Part shown: positions 8,356 through 17,140 of the stretch, one piece after another
Position numbering within the stretch: the stretch's first letter is position 1
Layout: every line of letters begins with the position of its first letter
Assembly (NCBI RefSeq): GCF_946223165.1
Contig: NZ_CAMIBP010000008.1
Location: 16,287-80,286, forward strand
Direction: 5' to 3'
Source: an uncultured Corynebacterium sp.
GTDB taxonomy: Bacteria > Actinomycetota > Actinomycetes > Mycobacteriales > Mycobacteriaceae
DNA length: 64,000 nt
Position numbers and translations under genes: made by a program
Notes under the pieces: model-generated
The model's database searches: none
Told to the model about the DNA's origin: nothing
What the model saw: the letters and a program-made list of their open reading frames with translations, nothing else

Positions 8356-9531
8356 ATGTCCACCCTGTTCACCGGAATCGCCGAGCTGCGCACCGTCTCC
8401 ACACTCGGCACGCTGCACGACGCCGCCCTCATTGCGGACGCGGGCGTCATCGCGTGGGTGGGGGCCGCCAGCGCGGCGCCCGCCGCCGACGAGCGGGTGG
8501 ACCTGGGCGGGCGCGCCGTCCTGCCCGGCTGGGTGGACTCCCACACGCACATGATTTTCGACGGCGACCGCTCGGCCGAGTTTGAGGCCCGCATGGCCGG
8601 GCAGTCCTACCAGGCCGGCGGCATCGCCGTGACCATGAACGCCACTCGCACTGCGGGTGCCGAGCGCCTCGAGACGCTCCTCATCGAACGCATCGGTGCG
8701 GCACGACGCGGCGGCACCACCACCATGGAGACCAAGACCGGCTACGGGCTCAACACCGCCTCCGAGATCGAAGCGGCCCAGGTGGCCGCGCGTCACGCGG
8801 ACGACGTCACCTTCCTCGGCGCCCACCTGGTCCCGCCCGGCGCGGATCCGGAAGTCTACCTGGACGAGGTCGTGGGACCGATGCTGGACGGTGTGGCCCC
8901 CTACGCCCAGTGGATCGACGTCTTCTGCGAGCGCGGCGCGTTCGACGAGGCGCAGTCCCGCCGCGTTCTCGAGGCCGGCCGCGCCCGCGGCATGGGCCTG
9001 CGCGTCCACGGCAACCAACTAGGGGAGGGGCCCGGCGTCCAACTAGCCGTCGAGCTCGGCGCCGCCTCCGTCGATCACGTCAACTACCTCTCCGACGCGG
9101 ACATCGAGGCGCTCGCATCATCGGACACCGTTGCGACGTTGCTGCCCGCGTGCGACCTGTCCACCCGGGAGCCGCTCGCGCCCGGGCGCCAGCTTCTCGA
9201 CGCCGGTGCGACGGTGGCCATTGCCTCCAACCTCAACCCCGGTACCTCGTTTACCTCCTCCATGAATTTCTGCATCACCACCGCGGTGCTGCAGCAACAC
9301 CTCACCCTGGACGAGGCCATCGCCGCCGGAACCGCCGGGGGCGCACGAGCACTGCGCCGCCACGACATCGGCGACGGCCTGGACCCGCAGGGCCGCCCGG
9401 CCAAGGGAACGCTGGCCGTCGGCGCCGCCGCCGATCTCCACGTCCTGGACGCGCCCAGCGCCATCCACCTGGCATATCGGCCGGGCATGCCGCTGACGTG
9501 GCGGACGTACAAGGCAGGACGCGAGCTTTAG
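8356..9531 (+). CDS. hutI: Imidazolonepropionase
   Basis: HutI hydrolyses 4-imidazolone-5-propionate to N-formimino-L-glutamate, the substrate of HutG. The 391-residue amidohydrolase-fold protein shows the metal-binding HxH as DSHTHMIFDGDR near residue 60, RRGGTTTMETKTGYGL, the His of VHGNQLGEGPG, DHVNYLSDADI, and NPGTSFTSSM near the C-terminal third. AAAGGAG lies 7 bases before the ATG, and the gene is close behind hutU, so the two form one transcript. Confidence 0.95.
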   Translation: MSTLFTGIAELRTVSTLGTLHDAALIADAGVIAWVGAASAAPAADERVDLGGRAVLPGWVDSHTHMIFDGDRSAEFEARMAGQSYQAGGIAVTMNATRTAGAERLETLLIERIGAARRGGTTTMETKTGYGLNTASEIEAAQVAARHADDVTFLGAHLVPPGADPEVYLDEVVGPMLDGVAPYAQWIDVFCERGAFDEAQSRRVLEAGRARGMGLRVHGNQLGEGPGVQLAVELGAASVDHVNYLSDADIEALASSDTVATLLPACDLSTREPLAPGRQLLDAGATVAIASNLNPGTSFTSSMNFCITTAVLQQHLTLDEAIAAGTAGGARALRRHDIGDGLDPQGRPAKGTLAVGAAADLHVLDAPSAIHLAYRPGMPLTWRTYKAGREL

Positions 9532-9553
9532 ACCCCGCGCGGGCAGCCCGGTT

Positions 9554-9583
9554 CGACGCGCAGACAGTCGACGCGCAGACAGT
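9554..9583. repeat. Tandem 15-bp repeat after hutI
   Basis: CGACGCGCAGACAGT occurs twice head to tail at 9554-9568 and 9569-9583, in the 241-base space between hutI and the alkaline phosphatase gene. No clear terminator is seen after hutI. The repeat may be slippage debris or a regulatory site. Confidence 0.7.
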
Positions 9584-9772
9584 CTCTGACAGACAGCCCT
9601 CACATTAGTGAAGATGATATGCAACAATCAGGGGTTTCTTGGGAGCTGTTTTCGATTTGTTCACCTCAGGGATCCCCAACGAAAAACCTGGACCGCATAA
9701 GTTGGCGAGAGTGCCGCGCTCATGTGCGCTGGCAGATACTCATTCTCAACTCTCTCCAGAAAGCATTACCTC

Positions 9773-11404
9773 ATGCGTATCTCTTCCCGCGCTCTCCGCG
9801 CTGCTCTGGTTGCCACCACCGTGGCTGCCTCCGCCGCCGTTGCACCGGTTGCCTCCGCTGCTGACAAGGCCCCGAAGAGCATCATCTACATGATCGGTGA
9901 CGGCATGGGCTACGGCCACATCGCCAACACCAACCTCTTCGAGTCTGGTCAGTCCAAGTACCTCGTTGAGGGCGCCTTCGGCAAGGACACCGCCAAGGAG
10001 CTCGACGGCAAGGCCGTCCAGAAGTTCGAGGACTTCAACCGCCTGTCCATGGCCACCCACTCCGCCAACTCCGGCACCTTTGACCCGGAGAAGGCCTGGA
10101 CCGATCACGAGTACTTCAAGTCCGGCGCCACCGACTCCGCCGCTGCCGGCACTGCCATGGCCACCGGCGTCAAGGTGAACAACGGCGTCCTGGGTGTCTC
10201 CGAGTACGGCCACCCGATGGAGAACATCTCCGAGCGCGCCATCCGTGAGGGTAAGGCTGCTGGCGTCGTGACCTCCGTCGAGTTCAACCACGCTACCCCG
10301 GCCGCATTCGCTGCCCACAACAAGAACCGCAACAACTTCCTGGAGATCGGTCAGTCCATGATCGACTCCGACCTCACCGTTGTCATGGGCACCGGTCACC
10401 CGGAGTACGACGACAACGCCAAGAAGGTGGAAGAGTCCGAGTACAACTACGACTACATCTCCAAGGAAAACCTCGCTGCCATGCGCGCCGGCTCCCTGGG
10501 CTGGGAGTTCACCGACAACTCCGCCGACTTCGAGAAGTGGGCAAACGGCGAAGTTGAGGCTAACAAGAAGTACTTCGGCCTGGCACCGGTCCACACCACC
10601 CTGCAGCAGAACCGCGACGGCGCCACCAATGGCGATTACCCGACCAACGCCATGCCGGGCACTGACCCGAAGAACGACGTGGTGGATCTCCCGACCATGA
10701 CCAAGGCTGCTCTCAACATCCTGTCCAAGGATGAGGACGGCTTCTCCGTCATGATCGAGGGCGGCGCCATCGACTGGTCCGGTCACGCTGACCAGACCGC
10801 TCGCAACATCGAAGAGGTTCAGGACTTCAACAAGTCCGTCGAGGCCGTCATCGACTGGGTTGAGAACAACTCCTCCTGGGATGAGACCCTGGTCATCGTT
10901 ACCGCTGACCACGAGACCGGCTTCCTCTCCGGCGTGGACGAGGACAAGACCTGGAACGCCATGACCGGCGAGCAGGGCAAGGCTCCGAACGTCCAGTGGT
11001 ACTCCAACGAGCACACCAACCAGGTCGTCCCGTTCTTCTTCAAGGGCGCTGGCTCTGAGGACATCAAGGCCAAGGTCGTGGGCAAGGACTACGTCCGCGG
11101 TGACTTCATCGACAACACCGCCGTTGCCAAGCTCATCTTCGACGAGTGGTGGTTCAACACCTCCGGCAACGACGATGACAACAAGGGTGACGACAACAAG
11201 GGCGGCGACAACAAGGGCGATAACAACGCTGATGACAACAAGGACGACTCCAAGAAGGAGTCCGGTTCCTCCAACGGCATCGGCGCTGGCTTCATCGGTG
11301 CCGGCATCATGGCCGCCATCGCTGGCGCAATCGCAGCCATCGCTCAGGCTCTGGGCGTTCTGAAGATTGACCTCTCCGCTCTCACCAAGGGCGTCAAGTT
11401 CTAA
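9773..11404 (+). CDS. Secreted alkaline phosphatase with C-terminal Asn/Asp/Lys linker and hydrophobic anchor
   Basis: The protein hydrolyses phosphomonoesters outside the membrane. The 543-residue sequence starts with a Sec signal peptide (MRISSRALRAALVATTVA, cleavage near ASA-AD). It has the PF00245 motifs IGDGMGYGH for metal binding, DSAAAGTAMATG with nucleophile Ser122, GGAIDWSGHADQ and TADHETG. Residues 466-501 are a low-complexity linker of Asn, Asp, Lys and Gly. Residues 502-531 are hydrophobic (GAGFIGAGIMAAIAGAIAA), followed by a short basic tail. No LPxTG motif is present. Frequent GCT, GTT and AAC codons suggest high expression. I chose the ATG at 9773, directly before the signal peptide, over an in-frame GTG at 9722. 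Phosphate control is plausible but unproven. Confidence 0.92.
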   Translation: MRISSRALRAALVATTVAASAAVAPVASAADKAPKSIIYMIGDGMGYGHIANTNLFESGQSKYLVEGAFGKDTAKELDGKAVQKFEDFNRLSMATHSANSGTFDPEKAWTDHEYFKSGATDSAAAGTAMATGVKVNNGVLGVSEYGHPMENISERAIREGKAAGVVTSVEFNHATPAAFAAHNKNRNNFLEIGQSMIDSDLTVVMGTGHPEYDDNAKKVEESEYNYDYISKENLAAMRAGSLGWEFTDNSADFEKWANGEVEANKKYFGLAPVHTTLQQNRDGATNGDYPTNAMPGTDPKNDVVDLPTMTKAALNILSKDEDGFSVMIEGGAIDWSGHADQTARNIEEVQDFNKSVEAVIDWVENNSSWDETLVIVTADHETGFLSGVDEDKTWNAMTGEQGKAPNVQWYSNEHTNQVVPFFFKGAGSEDIKAKVVGKDYVRGDFIDNTAVAKLIFDEWWFNTSGNDDDNKGDDNKGGDNKGDNNADDNKDDSKKESGSSNGIGAGFIGAGIMAAIAGAIAAIAQALGVLKIDLSALTKGVKF

Positions 11405-11443
11405 GTTGTGAAGCAGCTCCACGCCTCGGCGTGGTTCCCCTGT

Positions 11444-11488
11444 AGCCCCGTTCCATCCCGCTTCGTGCGAGGTAGAGCGGGGCTTTCC
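11444..11488 (+). terminator. Likely terminator after alkaline phosphatase
   Basis: AGCCCCG at 11444-11450 pairs with CGGGGCT at 11478-11484, enclosing a smaller hairpin-rich loop and followed by TTTCCC. A small CACGCCTCGGCGTG hairpin lies just upstream. Confidence 0.6.
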
Positions 11489-11542
11489 CAGCTCGTGGAC
11501 ACGATGTAGAAACCCCGCACGGGGTGGCCTAAAATGGTCGAA

Positions 11543-13975
11543 ATGACTTCGAAGCCAAACCCCATCCCCACTCCGTTCTTCGAAACTACCTCCGGCAGCC
11601 ACATGGCGCCGTTCCTGCACCTGACTCAGCGCGCTGTTGCGCTGGTCCTTCCCGACTGCGGCGAGGACTGGACCGTCGTCATCGATGACGCACCGGCGCG
11701 TGTGTACCGCCCCGAGCACACTCTGCGGGTGAGCCTCGACCGCCCGTTCGTGACACTCACGGCAACGGCGGGGGAGCACACTTTTGCCTTTGAGGGCGTC
11801 CGCGACCGCATCTTCGCAGTCCCGGCGCGCCGTGAGCAGACCCGAGCCCTCTTCGTCCCGCGCGGCACCACCGTGTCCCCGGAGCCGCTGGAGCGGCGCG
11901 ATTCACCGTGGGCGGGCTGGGCTGTTGTCACCGTGCCCGCTGAGGCGACGCTCGACGTCCAGGTGCCCTTCCAGCCGGCGATGACCGTCGAGCCCGCCGT
12001 CGACGAATGTTTCACGTGGAACACTCGGGACGCGCAGCAATATGCGCTCCCCAATGCGGTAACCGTCGACAAGGAGCCAGTGTTCACTGCGTCGCCGACG
12101 ATTGAGGCCCGCGTGCCGCTCACGGTGGAGTTGGAATATATCTCGCCGGAGGGGGAGAGGGAAGAGGTCTCTGAGGAGTCCATTGCGCCCGGCACGCACG
12201 AGATCTTCGCCATGGATACGTACGAGGACCCGTGGGTCGGCCGCTACTGCGTCACCATCAAGCGCGAGGGCGTCGCCATCGATGCGCGCCACATCACGAT
12301 CGCGGAGGGGCTCCACATCCGCTACACCAACGATGGCCCGCGCGGCACGACCTTCCGGTCCGTCGACGCCACGGGCAGCCTTTCCCCGTTTAACTACACG
12401 CTGGCCGCCGCCCCGAAGAAGCCGGTCATCGTGACCAAGGGGCTGCGCGACCTAGGAAACGAGCCTACGCGCGCCGAGGTGGTCTCCTCCGAGGCCGGTT
12501 ACGAGGCCGCCTTCGACATCGTCCCGGCCGCCGTGACTGCACGCTTCCGCTACACCGGCGAGGAGCCCGTGGAATTCAGCGCCAAGCGCACCATCCTCGC
12601 GGGTTTCCTGGACGAGGAATCGCATTTCACCGTCCACGCTCCCGAGGGGCTGCCGCTGGCCAAGTTCGTGAGCATCGATAAGCGCGCCAAGATCAAGGAC
12701 CTCGTGAGCGCCGGCGGCAGCACCGTCGCCCGCCGCAGCTTGAGCATCTCCAACGCGCAGCTCAGGGACGCGCTGGGCAAGCAGTCCTCCATCGAGCTCT
12801 ACCTGCTGTGGTCCACGCTCACGTACGAGGACTACCTCGCCGGGCTGAGCGCGGAGGAGCGGGCTACTCACGAGGCGCAAGATGCGGATCGCCGCCAGCT
12901 CGAGTACGAGGCGACGGCTGCCTCCGATCTCATCTACGCCGGCCTCGCCACCGTGCGCAAGGCACCGCTGGCCACCCGCGCCGCACTCGCCGATGCCGCC
13001 GTGGCCCTCGAGTGGGCCACAGAGCCCACGCCCGCCGACGGGGAACAGGCAGCCGGACCGGATATGCCGCACGTGCGCGCTTTCGCCTGGGAGCTGGCGC
13101 ATCCGACCGCCGCGCCGGTTGAGCTCGAGCGCACTGCGCCGGACGACGATGCGGATGCAGCCCAGGGCCAGGTACCCGGCTTCGTCGCGCCGCAGCTTGA
13201 GGCACCGTTGGTGCTCGACCTCCGCCTCACGACGCCGGGCTCGGACCTCGCCGTCCCCACGCATCCCGCCGCGAGCTCGCTCATCGTCGAGGGCAGCAGC
13301 ACTCCCGAGGCCCTGGGGATCCCTACGGACCCCGCCGTGGCCCTGTCGGAGTACGCTGCGCTGCGCGGCATCGGCAAGCACAGCCGGAACGCCACACTGG
13401 CCGCACGCCTGGCGGCGCTGGGAGAACGCCTCTCCGCGCTGGCGGCACTCGTGACCGACGCCGGGCCCGAGATCGCCATCGAGACCGGCCTGAACCTCCG
13501 CGCCGGCACGGTGGAGGCCACGCCGCTGCCCGCCGATGACCGTACCCAGCCGCTGCTCTTGCAGGCCGCACTCGGCACCGAGGACAGCGCCGACCCGCGG
13601 ATCGACGCCCTGCGCGAGTGCTTCCGCAACGACATCGCGCTACACCGCCTCTACGTCCTGCGGGAGCTGCGCCAGACGGCGGACGTCCTCGCCTCCGGGC
13701 TCAGCGGAATGGACACCTCGGTCACGCACACGCTCATCGCGCTGCAGGCCTTCGCGGCTGCCCCCACGGTCCTCAAGGCCGCGGGCAGCGTGCCCTACGT
13801 GTCCTACGTGTTTGCCCTCGCCGCCCGTGCGCTGGCCAACGGCAAGGCCGCCGACGGTGCCGCAACCGTGGAAGCGCTTCTGCGCGACAACGCCCCGCGC
13901 CTGGCCGCCGTCGCCCGCCTGGCGCCCTCCCTTATCACCTACGACCTCGTCACCGGAGAAGCGCTCACTCGATAA
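11543..13975 (+). CDS. Large protein of unknown function
   Basis: I do not recognise this 810-residue protein. It has no signal peptide and no convincing membrane segment. The first 400 residues look beta-rich, with many alternating hydrophobic stretches, as in repeated beta-sandwich domains. From about residue 430 the sequence turns alpha-helical and rich in Ala, Glu and Leu. A linker near residues 530-545 is acidic (APDDDADAA). No nucleotide-binding or catalytic motif was seen. The start is the ATG at 11543: the hexamer TAAAAT at 11530-11535 ends 7 bases before it, indicating a leaderless mRNA. The gene covers a near-parS sequence at 12008. The pRiA4b-type gene follows by 96 bases. Confidence 0.75.
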   Translation: MTSKPNPIPTPFFETTSGSHMAPFLHLTQRAVALVLPDCGEDWTVVIDDAPARVYRPEHTLRVSLDRPFVTLTATAGEHTFAFEGVRDRIFAVPARREQTRALFVPRGTTVSPEPLERRDSPWAGWAVVTVPAEATLDVQVPFQPAMTVEPAVDECFTWNTRDAQQYALPNAVTVDKEPVFTASPTIEARVPLTVELEYISPEGEREEVSEESIAPGTHEIFAMDTYEDPWVGRYCVTIKREGVAIDARHITIAEGLHIRYTNDGPRGTTFRSVDATGSLSPFNYTLAAAPKKPVIVTKGLRDLGNEPTRAEVVSSEAGYEAAFDIVPAAVTARFRYTGEEPVEFSAKRTILAGFLDEESHFTVHAPEGLPLAKFVSIDKRAKIKDLVSAGGSTVARRSLSISNAQLRDALGKQSSIELYLLWSTLTYEDYLAGLSAEERATHEAQDADRRQLEYEATAASDLIYAGLATVRKAPLATRAALADAAVALEWATEPTPADGEQAAGPDMPHVRAFAWELAHPTAAPVELERTAPDDDADAAQGQVPGFVAPQLEAPLVLDLRLTTPGSDLAVPTHPAASSLIVEGSSTPEALGIPTDPAVALSEYAALRGIGKHSRNATLAARLAALGERLSALAALVTDAGPEIAIETGLNLRAGTVEATPLPADDRTQPLLLQAALGTEDSADPRIDALRECFRNDIALHRLYVLRELRQTADVLASGLSGMDTSVTHTLIALQAFAAAPTVLKAAGSVPYVSYVFALAARALANGKAADGAATVEALLRDNAPRLAAVARLAPSLITYDLVTGEALTR

Positions 13976-14071
13976 GAGAAGTGCGAGATGAGGGGAGCGC
14001 AGGAAAAGATGCCCGCCCCCATGTCGCATGGTGCGACGCACGCACGGCCGCAGACGGGGCATACTGTGTGC

Positions 14072-15709
14072 ATGCACCTTCATCTCCACGTCGAACTCCG
14101 CGGCGTCACCCCGCCCGTGACCCGCGATATCGCACTGCCCGCCGATGCCACGCTCACCGGACTCCACCACGTTCTCCAGGCCGCCTTCGGCTGGGAGGAC
14201 CGGCACCTCCACCGCTTTGCTGCTGCCGACGGTCGCGGCTACGCGGACTTTAGCGATGGCGGCGACATCTCCGAGCGTGGCATCGGCGTCCGTGAGCTCC
14301 TCGCCCAGCCCGGCGATACTCTCGAGTACACCTATGATTTCGGTGACCAATGGGTTCATCGGGTCGTCCTCGTCGGGACCGCTGACAACACCACCGCCGC
14401 CGATGCCGCGCGCCTCCTGGCGCTCGAGGGCCTCGCCCCCGTCGAGGATTGTGGCTCGCCGAGCGGCTGGGAGGAGCTTCGCGCAGCCGCAGCGGCCGCC
14501 GTGGGGGATGCGCCGCTGACAGACGTTCAGGCGGAGCTCGTCGACCATTACTTCGGCGGGTCGGCGGCGCAGGCGGAGAGCTTCCTCGCGTTGCCCTCGC
14601 CGGAGTACGAGCAGGCGCTTGCCGCGCGTGTCGCGGCGGCGAACCCTATGGCCGAGCCCAGCTCCGAGCCGCGCCCGGAGCTCAGCGCCGAGGCCGCCCT
14701 GGGCCAGCTCCACGGGATGCTCGCAGACATGGATACCGACGCCATGACTATCGATGAGCTCAACTCCGTCGTCACGGACTTCTTCGGTTCCGCCGGTGGC
14801 GGCCCGGGCCTGGGCGGGCTTTTCGGGGGCGCCTGGGATGGCGCGGACGGGGACGACGACGATGCTGACGAGTACTTCGATGACACCCGGACTATCGCCA
14901 CCAACGGTGCGGCGGTGCACCGTGCCGTCGAGCGCGGCAGCCTCGTCGATGCCCTCGACGCCGCGACGACGAATGGCCCCTTCTACCGCATGCTCAGCGA
15001 GTTCCAGACAATGGAGCCCCTCGAGTTCGCGCCCGCCGACGCCGCCCGCCTAGGCGCCGCCGTGCAGGGCGTCGTCGCCCTCGTGCCACGGGTCCTCGCG
15101 AAAACCCCGGGCTTCATGTCGGTTAGCCCCACGCAGGCCGCCCGCATCGTCGACGCCCTCGGTGTCACGGGGCTCGATTCGGACCGCGTCGAGGCGCTGG
15201 CCGACGCCGTCGTGTATTACCTCGGCCACGCGGGCTACCTAGACTGGACCGCCACCGGTATGATTCCCACCGAACACGGCGCCGAGCTCCTCACGCTCAG
15301 CCCGGAGGAGGCCGGCTACCACGTCACCCGCCGCCTGCCCACTGGCCAGGCGGACCACTTCGTCCTCCAGTGCGCCGTCATGCTCGACATTCTCGTCGGA
15401 ACGAGGGCCACACGGGCACTCGCCCAGGAGCGGGGCACCACCGCGCCGGAGATGCATAAGGAATTCCTCCACCTCCTCGCGGAGGACGTCTGGCCGTCTG
15501 AGGATCCTGACTATGCGGAGGAGGACATCTGGGAGGATTTCCAATACGCGCACACCGTGCTCAGCACCCTGGGCCTGGGTACTCCGCACGCCTTCGTCCC
15601 CGGCGAAATCGTCTTCAAACCCGCCGTCAAGGCCTTCCTATACCGCTGCCTGACGCAGGCCGACCCGCAGTGGGTCCTTCCCGTGTCGGAAGCCGGCACC
15701 CGGGACTAA
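14072..15709 (+). CDS. Plasmid pRiA4b ORF-3-like protein
   Basis: The first 180 residues match the pRiA4b ORF-3 family (PF07929), whose biochemical role is unknown. The signature blocks are HLHVELRGVTPPVTRDIALP, LTGLHHVLQAAFGWEDRHLH, FDFGDQW-like YDFGDQWVHRVVL, and EDCGSPSGWEEL. The rest of the 545 residues is an alpha-helical region with an acidic segment (DGDDDDADEYFDD). I chose the ATG at 14072 because it fits the family start and because CATACT ends 6 bases upstream, as for leaderless mRNAs; in-frame starts at 13988 and 14009 add unrelated residues. The downstream MOSC gene begins 10 bases after its stop. Confidence 0.8.
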   Translation: MHLHLHVELRGVTPPVTRDIALPADATLTGLHHVLQAAFGWEDRHLHRFAAADGRGYADFSDGGDISERGIGVRELLAQPGDTLEYTYDFGDQWVHRVVLVGTADNTTAADAARLLALEGLAPVEDCGSPSGWEELRAAAAAAVGDAPLTDVQAELVDHYFGGSAAQAESFLALPSPEYEQALAARVAAANPMAEPSSEPRPELSAEAALGQLHGMLADMDTDAMTIDELNSVVTDFFGSAGGGPGLGGLFGGAWDGADGDDDDADEYFDDTRTIATNGAAVHRAVERGSLVDALDAATTNGPFYRMLSEFQTMEPLEFAPADAARLGAAVQGVVALVPRVLAKTPGFMSVSPTQAARIVDALGVTGLDSDRVEALADAVVYYLGHAGYLDWTATGMIPTEHGAELLTLSPEEAGYHVTRRLPTGQADHFVLQCAVMLDILVGTRATRALAQERGTTAPEMHKEFLHLLAEDVWPSEDPDYAEEDIWEDFQYAHTVLSTLGLGTPHAFVPGEIVFKPAVKAFLYRCLTQADPQWVLPVSEAGTRD

Positions 15710-15719
15710 ACTCACCGCC

Positions 15720-16412
15720 ATGCAGGTCATCTCCACCAACGTCGGATCCGCCGAGGACAATCCCGGTCCCCGCTACCCGCGGACCGGGATCAACAAGCAG
15801 CCGGTCGACGTGCTTCACCTCGCCATCCCCGGCCCACATTACGGGGATGGCTCCGGCGTGCAGGGGGACTTCGTGGGCGACAACGAGCACCACGGCGGGG
15901 CCGATAGGGCCGTGTACGCCTACTCCCGCGAGGAGCTCGACTACTGGTCCGCGCGCCTCGGCAGCACGCTGGCCAACGGCTCGTTCGGGGACAACCTCAC
16001 TACCCGCGGCATCGACCTCAAGCAGCTTGTCATCAACCAGCGCGTCCGCATCGGCAGCGCCGTGCTTGAGGTCTCCGTGCCCCGCACACCCTGCGCCACC
16101 TTCGCCGCCTGGATGGGGGAGAAGGGCTGGCTCAAGTCCTGGTCGGAGCGCGCGGACTGCGGCTGCTATTTCCGCATCATCGAACCGGGCGACATCCGCC
16201 CCGGGGATGCCATCGAGCTGGGCCCAGCCCCAGATCATGGGGTGACCATGACCGAGGCCTTCCGCGCCAAGATGGGCGACCTCGACGTCGCGCACAAGGT
16301 GGTGACGGCCCAATGCCTTCCCGCGCATCATCACAACGCGGTCCTCAAGCGCATCGAGGTGGCGGAGAAGCACGCTGCGATCAGCGCAGCGCGGTCGACG
16401 ACGCGTTCTTAA
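15720..16412 (+). CDS. MOSC-domain protein (YiiM-like)
   Basis: MOSC domains transfer or bind sulfur for molybdenum-cofactor enzymes; YiiM-type proteins reduce N-hydroxylated bases. The 230-residue protein shows GDFVGDNEHHGGADRAVYAY, SFGDNLTTRGID and the conserved cysteine in PRTPCATFAAWM. It has no separate iron-sulfur domain. TAAACT, which includes the stop codon of the gene before, ends 7 bases before the ATG at 15720, so the mRNA is probably leaderless with its promoter embedded in the end of the upstream gene. Confidence 0.85.
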   Translation: MQVISTNVGSAEDNPGPRYPRTGINKQPVDVLHLAIPGPHYGDGSGVQGDFVGDNEHHGGADRAVYAYSREELDYWSARLGSTLANGSFGDNLTTRGIDLKQLVINQRVRIGSAVLEVSVPRTPCATFAAWMGEKGWLKSWSERADCGCYFRIIEPGDIRPGDAIELGPAPDHGVTMTEAFRAKMGDLDVAHKVVTAQCLPAHHHNAVLKRIEVAEKHAAISAARSTTRS

Positions 16413-16424
16413 GGGGGTCGGCAC

Positions 16425-16829
16425 TCAGCCTAGAGCGCTGGAATTCTTTCGGCGCCTGCGAGAAGGTTCTGCGTGAGTTTCTCGCGTCCGAATGAGCACC
16501 ACATCCGCCAGCGGCGCCAGAGCGCGCAGGCCCGGCACGATGGCGCTATAGCCATTCGTATGGGAGATTTCGTTGGTCCAGCGGGGGTACGGGGACACAC
16601 GCCGAACATCGAGGAAGCGCTGCACAATCCCGAGCCGCGATACTCCCCAGCGACCGTCAGACCGACTAGTTTCACGTGAAACCCTACATCTCGGAACTTG
16701 AGGATCTCGCTGGCGATGAAGTCCGGATTGGACAGGATGTTCTCGAAAATAATGCTCTGACTGTGGGCGCGACCGTACTCGATGAGCAATGACGTCCGGA
16801 GATACCGGAAAATCCCCCGGAGTCAACAT
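16425..16829 (-). pseudogene. Zeta-toxin-like kinase remnant, truncated and frameshifted
   Basis: Pieces resembling zeta toxins (UDP-GlcNAc kinases) are split over frames. One frame gives IEYGRAHSQSIIFENIL and FRDVGFHVKLVGLTVAG. The next gives SRLGIVQRFLDVRRV, PRWTNEISHT and YSAIVPGLRALAPLADVVL. The end lies in a third frame. The N-terminal P-loop region is missing. At least one frameshift lies between about 16,600 and 16,650, near the parS site at 16668. The piece directly follows the small gene at 16832-17095, which may have been its partner. The family call is from pattern memory only. Confidence 0.55.
16668..16683. other. parS: parS site 1
   Basis: AGTTTCACGTGAAACC contains the perfect 14-bp palindrome GTTTCACGTGAAAC, the core of the bacterial ParB-binding site. 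It lies inside the zeta-toxin remnant, about 42 kb from the dnaA-dnaN origin region. Confidence 0.9.
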
Positions 16830-16831
16830 TG

Positions 16832-17095
16832 TCAGGCCGCCTCAGGGTTGGATGCACGCTCGCGCAAGCGGTGGGCGAGCCCCTCTGCCGCGGACCGGGT
16901 GGCCTCGAGATCGGTATTGACCACCGCGGCCACGGCGTCATCGACCAGCCAGGCCCGGCGAATCCACCACTGCTCGTCGACGTCTGTCGTCGCCTTCACG
17001 GCACGGTTGGGGAAGGCCGCCTTCAACGACGAGGCAACCTCCTTCATCGCGTCATACGCAGCGAACTCAACTTGGGACACCGACGGTGTACTCAT
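16832..17095 (-). CDS. Small protein of unknown function
   Basis: The 87-residue protein (MSTPSVSQVEFAAYDAMKEV) has no recognised domain. It is soluble, mostly helical by composition, and contains a WWIRRAWL stretch near the middle. It is transcribed with the aldehyde dehydrogenase 46 bases upstream and ends 2 bases before the zeta-toxin remnant, so it could be the antitoxin of that vanished toxin or an unrelated accessory gene. No good ribosome binding site is visible. Confidence 0.5.
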   Translation of the reverse strand: MSTPSVSQVEFAAYDAMKEVASSLKAAFPNRAVKATTDVDEQWWIRRAWLVDDAVAAVVNTDLEATRSAAEGLAHRLRERASNPEAA

Positions 17096-17140
17096 GCGGC
17101 GCAGTCCAGCAGCGAGAGCGCCGACCGCAGCCCGCGAACA

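Noticed and set aside
9746..11779. A 677-residue open frame on the strand opposite to alkaline phosphatase
   Set aside because: It is the mirror of a highly biased, high-GC coding sequence, rich in V, L, G and H, without domain or start signals. Alkaline phosphatase motifs are certain on the other strand.
12008..12023. TGTTTCACGTGGAACA as a sixth parS site
   Set aside because: It has one mismatch to the palindrome and breaks its symmetry. It is mentioned as a near-site but not listed as a feature.
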